Position numbers and translations under genes: made by a program | Origin: Clostridium cuniculi | GTDB taxonomy: Bacteria > Bacillota > Clostridia > Clostridiales > Clostridiaceae | Direction of reading: 5' to 3' | Length of the DNA stretch: 64,000 nt | Assembly: GCF_004353185.1 (NCBI RefSeq) | Contig: NZ_SMUS01000005.1 | Location: forward strand, 98,251-162,250 | Shown: positions 58,245-64,000 of the stretch, piece by piece | How positions within the stretch are numbered: the first letter of the stretch is position 1 | Layout: each line of letters opens with the position of its first letter | The notes under the pieces: model-generated | Told to the model about the DNA's origin: nothing | Databases searched by the model: none | The model's input: only the letters and a program-made list of their open reading frames with translations

Positions 58245-58721
58245 TTAATGAATAATATCCACAAATGTACCATTTATAACTTCTATTAAATCCATTGGAG
58301 ATAATTTAATTTGAAGCCCTTTTTTCCCTCCACTGACACAAACCTTTTCTAAGTTTTTCGCCTCTTCATAAATAAAAGTTTTATAAAGCTTCTTCATACC
58401 TACAGGAGAACATCCCCCTCTTATATATCCTGTATATTTATTAATATCTTTAACATGAATCATTTCAACCTTCTTTTCACCTGCTACCTTAGCTGCCTTC
58501 TTTAAGTCTAACTCTTTATCAACTGGTATAACGAAAACATAAAATTCTCTACTTACACCTTGAGTCACTAAAGTTTTATAAACCTCTTTCACATCTTGCC
58601 CTGTTTTTTCTGCAACAGATACTCCATCTATTTTATCGTCTGAAATATCATAAGTAATTACTTCATAATTTATTTTATCTTTATCTAAAATTCTCATTGC
58701 ATTAGTTTTTTGAATTGCCAT
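58245..58721 (-). CDS. ybaK: YbaK/EbsC Cys-tRNA(Pro) deacylase
   Basis: A 158-residue trans-editing protein that hydrolyses Cys from tRNA-Pro. Motifs: AMRILDKDKINYEVITY (~9-25), VYKTLVTQG (~50), FVIPVDKELDLKKAAKVAG (~64-82) with the catalytic Lys, and YIRGGCSPVGMKK (~101-113) for substrate binding. The ATG at 58721 has GAGGGAG upstream; 58730 is less likely. Single-gene unit. Confidence 0.93.
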   Translation of the reverse strand: MAIQKTNAMRILDKDKINYEVITYDISDDKIDGVSVAEKTGQDVKEVYKTLVTQGVSREFYVFVIPVDKELDLKKAAKVAGEKKVEMIHVKDINKYTGYIRGGCSPVGMKKLYKTFIYEEAKNLEKVCVSGGKKGLQIKLSPMDLIEVINGTFVDIIH

Positions 58722-58828
58722 TTTCCGCACTCCCTCTAAGTTAATACTTTACTTATTATTATACTTAAAATGATATTAATGGCAAATTAAAACAATATTA
58801 TTATAAAAAAAACATAAAAACTACTTCA

Positions 58829-59782
58829 CTACCTGTTTCCATTTATTACACCTAACTTATAATCTTGAGGTGATATTCCAACATTTTTTCTAAATACATT
58901 ACTAAAATAATGTTGTGTACCATATCCAATTAACTTTGCAATTTCACATAATTTCAATGATGGATCTCTCATTAAAATTATTGCATTTTTTATTCTTACA
59001 TTAGTTAAATAATCAGCAAAGGTCATTCCAAGTTCTCTCTTAAATAATCTAGTAAGATATGTTTGACTAATCCCTAAACTATTTGCTATTTCTGATATTG
59101 ATAAATCTTCATTATTATAATTTCTATTTATATACTTTTGTACTTCAATAACTACAGGTGTTTTCTTACTCTTATCAATTAATCTATTACATAAAGATTT
59201 ATAAACAATATTAACTTGAACTGGATCATTACGTAAAAATGATGCACATATAACTACATTTATATTAAGATATTTATTGATCATATTTTCTAACTCATTA
59301 ACAGCACCATGCCAATACTTTATTGGATTTATATCACACAAAATAACTACTTGCTTTTTAGAATCAATAAATACATTCAAATTTTCAAATTTATTCATTA
59401 TATCACTTGCAATATTATATATACCATAACTTAATAAATCTACCTTCTTTTCATCTTCAATAATTTCCTTATCTTTTATTAAAGGTTTAACTATTATTAA
59501 CCCCATTGAATTAGTATATTTAATATTAAAATATCTCATGTCCTTCTCAACTTCTGAACTTCTAACTTTTCCCTTCATCCAGTCCTTAAGAAAGCTTTCT
59601 TTTAATTTATAAAAATTTTTATCTAGTTTCTTATTTTCAAGTTTATTCTCTTCTTTTTCTCTTCTACTTATAAATTCATTCTCAGATTCTCTAATAATCT
59701 CAAACTCTGAATTTTTCCAGTCAATAATACTGTCTATATCTCCTCTAATTTTTGATTCATCATCACATATTAAAACTTTCAC
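58829..59782 (-). CDS. AraC-type regulator with truncated receiver domain (YesN-like)
   Basis: A 317-residue protein. Residues 1-31 (MKVLICDDESKIRGDIDSII...) are a clear receiver start with both acidic residues, but the sequence jumps after ~35 residues; no phospho-acceptor Asp, no K-motif. Next is a charged helical linker (~35-70), a middle domain like those of YesN regulators (~60-200, LKESFLKDWMKGKV, then SMGLIIVKPL), and two AraC helix-turn-helices (~220-317, SISEIANSLGISQTYLTRLF and CEIAKLIGYGTQHYFSNVF). GTG start at 59782 with GGGGG upstream. It likely binds DNA but cannot be phosphorylated in the normal way. No partner kinase beside it. Confidence 0.85.
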   Translation of the reverse strand: MKVLICDDESKIRGDIDSIIDWKNSEFEIIRESENEFISRREKEENKLENKKLDKNFYKLKESFLKDWMKGKVRSSEVEKDMRYFNIKYTNSMGLIIVKPLIKDKEIIEDEKKVDLLSYGIYNIASDIMNKFENLNVFIDSKKQVVILCDINPIKYWHGAVNELENMINKYLNINVVICASFLRNDPVQVNIVYKSLCNRLIDKSKKTPVVIEVQKYINRNYNNEDLSISEIANSLGISQTYLTRLFKRELGMTFADYLTNVRIKNAIILMRDPSLKLCEIAKLIGYGTQHYFSNVFRKNVGISPQDYKLGVINGNR

Positions 59783-59884
59783 TAAAATAACCCCCTAAAA
59801 CTTTATTTTAATATTAGAAATAATAACTAAAATAGATGTAATATCTTCTATATCTAGTAAACCTTTTCGCGAAGATTATATACT

Positions 59885-60121
59885 TTAATATTTCATTAAT
59901 TTCCCCCATAATATTTTCTCATATTTAATTTCTAGCATTATTGCTAATCCCATAATATCTATTATGCTACTAGTAACATCTTTAATATTTTTAACATCCA
60001 CTATATATATAATTTTAGTAATCTGAAAATATACTACCTTATTATTATTATTTATATATTTCCCATCATTATTAACTATTAATATACCTAAATTTATATT
60101 TGTATTTTCTATTTTCCTTCT
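59885..60121 (-). pseudogene. Open frame without start codon, possible gene remnant
   Basis: A 78-codon stop-free frame on the minus strand with protein-like composition (contains LGILIVNNDGKYINNNN, FQITKIIYIVDVKNI and MGLAIMLEIKYEKILWGK) but no ATG/GTG/TTG near its 5' end and no ribosome site. It may be the tail of a decayed gene; I do not recognise the family. A shorter piece, 60161-60214, encodes MGVILLSLFVLRKKKRY, which looks like a membrane-anchor tail. The rest of the 59783-60320 gap is AT-rich with nothing else seen. Confidence 0.3.
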
Positions 60122-60228
60122 TTATATCTTAATGTAATTTCCATTTTATGTAAATATTATCTAATATCTTTTCTTTTTTCTTAATACAAATAAACTTAAT
60201 AAAATAACTCCCATAAAAATTTAAACAT

Positions 60229-60284
60229 AAAAACCTCTATTTTTATTGTCCTTAACAAAAGACATTGTAAAAATAAAGGCTTTT
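60229..60284 (-). terminator. Terminator of ytvI
   Basis: A long stem pairs 60261-60284 with 60229-60250 around a 10-nt loop with a few bulges (GCCTTTATTTTTA against TAAAAATAGAGG), T-rich tail on the minus strand. About 35 bp after the ytvI stop. Confidence 0.8.
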
Positions 60285-60320
60285 CTATAACTCTTTTAAA
60301 TACTTTATATTGTTTTATAA

Positions 60321-61445
60321 TTATTTTCCAAGTCTATCTTCATTTTCTTTAAATATAACTTCTTTATTATTAGTTACATATTTTTTATAAAAATTAAAAC
60401 TTATAAATAGTGCCATTAAATATATCATTCCTTTAAATCCCCCAGCATTTACTCCTACAAATATAGCTATTAAAACACTTAACGGAGATAGCTCTAATGA
60501 TGATGATAGAAGCTTAGGTTCTAATATATTTCTGGTAATCATAATTCCACAAAATAAAATAATTAAAAATATAACAGTAAGATACTTTCCACTAAAAAAA
60601 TAAATTACTACAAGTGGTAAAAATACTATTATCATACCTACAACAGGTAGCAAATCTAGTATCATACATATTATGCTTAATAACAATGTATATGGTATTC
60701 TTAATATATTAAACCCTATAAAGGTAATTATAAATGTACATAAAACTAATATAGAATAAGTACCTATATATTTAAAAACAACATCTTTAATTTCTTTTAT
60801 AATCTTCAAAAACTTATCAAATTCATTTTCACTAATATACTCAGTATTTTTTATACTTGAAGAATCATTTTTAATAAATTTCTTAAGAAAAACAAAACTA
60901 GATAATATTGCAAAAATTATTACGGATATAATATATGGGAAAGCTGAAATTACCCCTATTATGTAATTTACAATATTCATACTAAAATCTAAAGCATAAT
61001 TTGATATATCTGATATAAATTTATTTATATTAAGTTTTAAGCTTTCTAAAATAGATTCATCTATATTTTCAAAAGCTGATAGTGAATCTTGAACAAATTT
61101 ATTTATCTCTGATCCATTATCATATAAATACTGATAGCCATCAGTTGCTAAATCTTTAATTTCAGAACAAAAATACATTATGCCAAATCCTAATAAAGTT
61201 ACTGTAACAGCATAAAATACCAGAATTGAAATACTAGCTGCAAAATTTCCTTCTATATTAAATTTCTTAATAAGAGCCTCTGTTGGTTTTTGCAAAATTG
61301 AAGCCGTTATTAATCCAATTATAAATGGAATTGTATATTTTAAGGTTCCGATAACAATTGAAAAAGAAATAGTAAATACCAAGAAAAAGATAATCAAGCT
61401 CAAAAAAGGCCTTATCTTCTTGGCTACTAAGGATACATACTCCAT
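60321..61445 (-). CDS. ytvI: YtvI-like sporulation integral membrane protein (AI-2E superfamily)
   Basis: A 374-residue membrane protein with about eight segments, of the AI-2E superfamily branch called YtvI that occurs in spore formers. It shares the PFIIGLITASILQKPTEALI (~37) and RIPYTLLLSIICMILDLLPVVG (positions ~247-268) blocks and the GGFKGMIYLMALFISF (~340) block. Start at 61445 has GGAGGTGA upstream; 61460 starts inside that site. Single gene behind a terminator. Spore role is by family only. Confidence 0.8.
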   Translation of the reverse strand: MEYVSLVAKKIRPFLSLIIFFLVFTISFSIVIGTLKYTIPFIIGLITASILQKPTEALIKKFNIEGNFAASISILVFYAVTVTLLGFGIMYFCSEIKDLATDGYQYLYDNGSEINKFVQDSLSAFENIDESILESLKLNINKFISDISNYALDFSMNIVNYIIGVISAFPYIISVIIFAILSSFVFLKKFIKNDSSSIKNTEYISENEFDKFLKIIKEIKDVVFKYIGTYSILVLCTFIITFIGFNILRIPYTLLLSIICMILDLLPVVGMIIVFLPLVVIYFFSGKYLTVIFLIILFCGIMITRNILEPKLLSSSLELSPLSVLIAIFVGVNAGGFKGMIYLMALFISFNFYKKYVTNNKEVIFKENEDRLGK

Positions 61446-61477
61446 TTTTATCACCTCCACCTTTTATATTAAAATTA

Positions 61478-61504
61478 AAAGGAGCTAAATTAAGTAGCTC
61501 CTTT
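61478..61504 (-). terminator. Terminator of the 49-residue small gene
   Basis: A perfect 10-bp stem, AAAGGAGCTA (61478-61487) with TAGCTCCTTT (61495-61504), 7-nt loop, then TAATTTTAATAT on the minus strand. It lies between the small gene and ytvI. Confidence 0.8.
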
Positions 61505-61586
61505 ATATATATATATTATTAAATTATTTTTAAATAAACATGTTTAAAACTTTGTTTTATGAATAATGAACTTCTATCCCCCTTTA

Positions 61587-61736
61587 CTAATGTATTAGAT
61601 AGATTGGATCATCTCCTTCTTTAAAACATTTATAAAGTTTAATTTTAGCATTAATTAAAAGCCTATTTTTAAGCTTTACGCACGCCTCCTCTCTATCATA
61701 TTTGTTCATAAACTGAACATCATCCAATAACGACAT
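61587..61736 (-). CDS. Small conserved-looking protein, 49 residues, function unknown
   Basis: A short gene below the usual length cutoff. From ATG at 61736 it reads MSLLDDVQFMNKYD, then REEACVKLKNRLLINAKIKL, YKCFKEGDDPIYLIH and TAG. GGGGTGG lies ~9 bp upstream of the ATG. It has a promoter (61825-61853), a structured leader and a terminator, so it forms a full unit. Composition is charged and helical with two cysteines, no membrane segment. I do not recognise the family. Confidence 0.65.
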   Translation of the reverse strand: MSLLDDVQFMNKYDREEACVKLKNRLLINAKIKLYKCFKEGDDPIYLIH

Positions 61737-61758
61737 TTAGAAGCACCACCCCTTTAGC

Positions 61759-61817
61759 TTTTATAATTATAAAACCTATAGATTCTAGTAGTCATAAAAC
61801 TTTCCTTTCGGCTACTA
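61759..61817 (-). promoter_or_regulatory. Structured leader of the small gene
   Basis: Two stems on the minus strand: TAGTAG (61812-61817) with CTACTA (61786-61791), enclosing a CC-GAAA-GG tetraloop hairpin, and TTTTATAA with TTATAAAA (61759-61774). They start at the predicted RNA 5' end and finish ~15 bp before the ribosome site. No known class recognised. Confidence 0.4.
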
Positions 61818-61824
61818 TAAATAT

Positions 61825-61853
61825 AGTATACATCTTAAATTAATTTTTGTAAA
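61825..61853 (-). promoter_or_regulatory. Promoter of the 49-residue small gene
   Basis: TTTACA (61848-61853), 17-bp spacer, TATACT (61825-61830) on the minus strand, ~90 bp before the small gene. Confidence 0.6.
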
Positions 61854-61876
61854 TATTTTCCTATATTTTTTTAGTA

Positions 61877-61916
61877 AAAAATCATTAAACTAACATAATT
61901 ATTAGCTTAATGATTT
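61877..61916 (-). terminator. Terminator of the histidine kinase gene
   Basis: AAATCATTAA arms on both sides with GCTAA/TTAGT inner pairs, 8-nt loop and TTTTTTA tail on the minus strand, a few bases after the kinase stop. Confidence 0.85.
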
Positions 61917-61919
61917 ATT

Positions 61920-63557
61920 TTAACTACATATATCTGACATCTCTAAATCAACCTTTTGCATAATATCATTTTTTAAATTAAAGTCATCGTAATAAGCTTC
62001 ATATATTTCTTCATCATATTCTACTTTAGGAATAATAAGAGTTATCTTTGTCCCAACCCCTTCTTCACTTTCAAGTTTAATTTCTCCATTAAACTTATTT
62101 ACTATTTCCTTAACTATATTAAGACCTAATCCAGATCCCTCTTTATATGCACCTTTACTTGCTTTAATCCTTTCATATCTATTAAAAATATACTTTTGTT
62201 TTTCTTTTGGTATACCTATACCAGTATCCCGAATTTCTACAATAATATTCTTTCCTCTTGCTCCAACAAAAACATTTATCATACCATTTTCTTTATTATA
62301 TTTAATAGAATTTGATAGTATATTTAAAATTCCTCTTTCAATTAAATCCTTATCTGCTAAAACAAAAAACTCCTCTTCTTCAGTATCAAAAACAACCTCT
62401 ATTCCTCTCATTTCAGCGTAAGATAATATTGACATTGTGGTATTCTCAACAATAGAAACTATATTTAAACATTTTAACTTCAACTTATAATCCTGTTCTG
62501 TTAATTTACTTGAATCAATAAAGTTATCTATTAATCTTATTAATCTATAACAATTTTGTTTAATTATAGAATTAAATTTTAAAATTTCATTTATATCATT
62601 ACAATCTCTCTTAAGATCTTGCATTTGTATTGCAGAATAAATAACATTTACTGGAGTTTTAAATTCATGAGAAATATTAGCTAGTAACTCTTTCTTTATC
62701 TCATCCTCTTCATTTTTTCTTTTTAATTCAGCCAACTTTTCTTCTAGTGTATTAGATTTAATCATTAAATCATTATATAAAACCTCATGTGGTTTTCTAA
62801 TAACTTCTAATCCAATAATCTTAAATACATAATAATCTCCTATAAATCTTATGAACAAGGCTATTAAAAAGCTAATAATATTATATTTTTCTAAAGTAAG
62901 ACCTACAAATATAGCCAACACAATTCTAAAAGCAGAATATTCTATTAAATCTAAAAATATACCTTTAGAAAATTTTTCTTTATTTTTTCTAATCATAAAC
63001 AATAATAATATATACAATAATATAATTACTATTTCTCCTATAACCTTAGTTTCATTAAGTCCCTGGAATTCTAATTCCTTTAACAAAGGTAATTTACTTC
63101 TAAAAGCTAAATATGCAGCTACTAAAGTTGCTATTATAACATTTATATAAAGATTTTTTATATTTCTTTTTTTATCTATATTTAAAAATGATAATATAAA
63201 TACTAATACTTCAAATATAGAAATTATGTAAAACATTCTACTAAGTTTACCATATACCAAAGCATTTTCAAAATTATCCTTTAATGTAAATATATTAGAA
63301 ACTGACAAAACTCCAACTCCTGAAAACCCTATAGATAAATACTGATATATATTATTAATATATTTTCTTCTATTCAATGACAATATAAATATACTAGCAG
63401 TATAAAAACAGAATGTTCCTAGTAGTACAATTTGCATAAAAGTAATGATATTGAAGTTTTTATCTATTAAAAGACTATAACCACCACACATTACAAGAAC
63501 CATTAAAACAGTAACTATTTCTTTCATTCTTAAAAAAGCTCTTTGTTTATCCCCCAT
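61920..63557 (-). CDS. Orphan membrane sensor histidine kinase
   Basis: A 545-residue kinase. The N-terminal ~245 residues hold about eight membrane segments in a MASE-like arrangement without a large outside domain. Then a coiled coil (~255-285), the His box ISHEFKTPVNVIYSAIQM (~295), and an HATPase domain with ILSNSIKYNKENG, RDTGIGIPKEKQ and GSGLGLNIVKEIV. The acidic ~35-residue tail past the ATPase is extra. No response regulator lies beside it; the AraC-like gene 2 kb downstream lacks a phospho-site. Signal unknown. ATG at 63557 with AGGAGA upstream. Confidence 0.88.
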   Translation of the reverse strand: MGDKQRAFLRMKEIVTVLMVLVMCGGYSLLIDKNFNIITFMQIVLLGTFCFYTASIFILSLNRRKYINNIYQYLSIGFSGVGVLSVSNIFTLKDNFENALVYGKLSRMFYIISIFEVLVFILSFLNIDKKRNIKNLYINVIIATLVAAYLAFRSKLPLLKELEFQGLNETKVIGEIVIILLYILLLFMIRKNKEKFSKGIFLDLIEYSAFRIVLAIFVGLTLEKYNIISFLIALFIRFIGDYYVFKIIGLEVIRKPHEVLYNDLMIKSNTLEEKLAELKRKNEEDEIKKELLANISHEFKTPVNVIYSAIQMQDLKRDCNDINEILKFNSIIKQNCYRLIRLIDNFIDSSKLTEQDYKLKLKCLNIVSIVENTTMSILSYAEMRGIEVVFDTEEEEFFVLADKDLIERGILNILSNSIKYNKENGMINVFVGARGKNIIVEIRDTGIGIPKEKQKYIFNRYERIKASKGAYKEGSGLGLNIVKEIVNKFNGEIKLESEEGVGTKITLIIPKVEYDEEIYEAYYDDFNLKNDIMQKVDLEMSDICS

Positions 63558-63815
63558 TTTCTCCTAAACCTTTCTTTAAAAAATATTATTCCCAAAACAA
63601 ATACATAATTTTTCCTTTATTACTATTTTATATAATTTTTTCTTGTTTGAAAACCTTTTATTTGTCTTTTTTTGAAATTTTATAAATTTCATTAACTTTT
63701 TCATTAAACTTTTTTGAAACTTAGAAATTTTTATCTGTATTGATAATATATAGTTATTGTTATAGAATATTATTTATATACAAATTTAAGAAATACTTTC
63801 TTGGAGGACTTTTTT
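63558..63815. other. Divergent AT-rich region between the kinase and the right-edge gene
   Basis: Likely holds promoters for both directions. Several TTGAAA/TATAAT-like words are present, including TTGATA near 63738, but none is distinctive. No hairpin terminator. Confidence 0.35.
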
Positions 63816-64000
63816 ATGAATAATTTTCTTCTTATATTATTTTTAATTATCTTTGTTGGAATACCTGCTTATTATGTAACAGTTCTATATTCTATTTATT
63901 ATAAAAAAATATTTAAAAACAAAGCTAATTTAAAATTTGAATACAATACTAGTTCTTTAAATACTTATATTCCATCTATTATTTTATTGATTGTTAGTGT
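63816..64000 (+). CDS. Membrane protein, N-terminal part only, family unknown
   Basis: 61 codons before the window ends. ATG at 63816 with TTGGAGGAC 8 bp upstream. The N terminus is a membrane helix (FLLILFLIIFVGIPAYYVTV), followed by a basic stretch YYKKIFKNK and a second hydrophobic part (YIPSIILLIVSV) at the edge. Divergent from the histidine kinase. Too little is seen to name it. Confidence 0.6.
   Translation, partial: MNNFLLILFLIIFVGIPAYYVTVLYSIYYKKIFKNKANLKFEYNTSSLNTYIPSIILLIVS

Noticed and set aside
60161..60214. A real small gene for MGVILLSLFVLRKKKRY
   Set aside because: No ribosome binding site and a stop codon shortly upstream in frame; kept only as a possible remnant.
1..64000. 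CRISPR array, prophage or integrative element
   Set aside because: No direct-repeat array, no integrase, phage structural or conjugation gene; the window is core chromosome apart from the repeat patches.

Overview
The window is a low-GC (roughly 28%, by eye), densely coded stretch of a spore-forming Firmicute chromosome, almost certainly Clostridium sensu stricto (cluster I). The reasons are the complete sporulation set (spoIVA, sigG, sigE, spoIIGA, sigK, spoVM, ytvI), the clostridial gene order asp23-fakA / rpmB / spoVM / thiN-rpe-rsgA-prkC-stp-rlmN-rsmB, strong GGAGG ribosome binding sites, frequent TTG/GTG starts and very AT-rich intergenic DNA. I do not assign a species. Nearly every gene lies on the minus strand, so transcription runs right to left; only rpmB and the partial gene at the right edge are on the plus strand.

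Layout, left to right. 1-1231: fakA (cut by the edge) and asp23, divergent from rpmB. 1760-1831: a 23-codon spoVM with a TTG start. 1979-17067: a housekeeping run for thiamine pyrophosphate, ribulose-phosphate epimerase, ribosome GTPase, PASTA kinase and phosphatase, rRNA methylases, Met-tRNA formylation and deformylation, PriA, CoaBC, RpoZ, Gmk, RemA and YicC. 17293-19933: a purine permease behind a riboswitch-like leader, and an asparaginase. 19991-20727: an accessory patch with two palindromic repeat elements and a possible structured RNA. 20733-27594: a PBECR3-like protein, SpoIVA, GpsA, Der, a radical-SAM DUF512 protein and PhoU. 27623-33810: the pst phosphate operon with a strong Pho box and phoPR. 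33829-41693: pgeF, nrdR and the spore-development block ylmC-sigG-sigE-spoIIGA-ftsZ-pilT-sigK. 41803-42325: a second copy of the repeat pair in the opposite orientation. 42336-56485: penicillin-binding protein, udk, the tRNA U34 hydroxylation/methylation pair trhP-trmR, mltG, typA, rnjA, fur, DUF1292, ruvX, ireB and alaS with an alanine T-box. 56610-64000: membrane and regulatory genes: two AI-2E/YtvI-type proteins, a PRC-barrel protein, a YbaK deacylase, an AraC-type regulator with a collapsed receiver domain, an unlisted 49-residue small gene with its own promoter and leader, and an orphan histidine kinase.

How the parts work together. Phosphate limitation sensed by PhoR/PhoP should act on the Pho box before pstS and raise PstSCAB, with PhoU as brake. 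Entry into sporulation is read from promoter-like sites: a Spo0A-type long-spacer promoter before spoIIGA-sigE, a sigma-F/G type site before sigG and a sigma-E type site before sigK. SpoIIGA cleaves pro-sigma-E; SpoVM and SpoIVA jointly seat the spore coat. PrkC, its phosphatase and IreB form the PASTA-kinase envelope-signalling set.

The most unusual material is non-coding: (i) two loci 22 kb apart that carry the same pair of related palindromic elements in mirror orientation; (ii) a GC-richer sequence at 20596-20678 that folds on paper into a cloverleaf and has a near-consensus promoter just upstream; (iii) a leader before the purine permease that has the closing stem of a purine riboswitch but lacks its core; (iv) two genes (the penicillin-binding protein and ireB) whose ribosome binding sites are tied up with hairpins. 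All pairings and promoters were read by eye, not computed.
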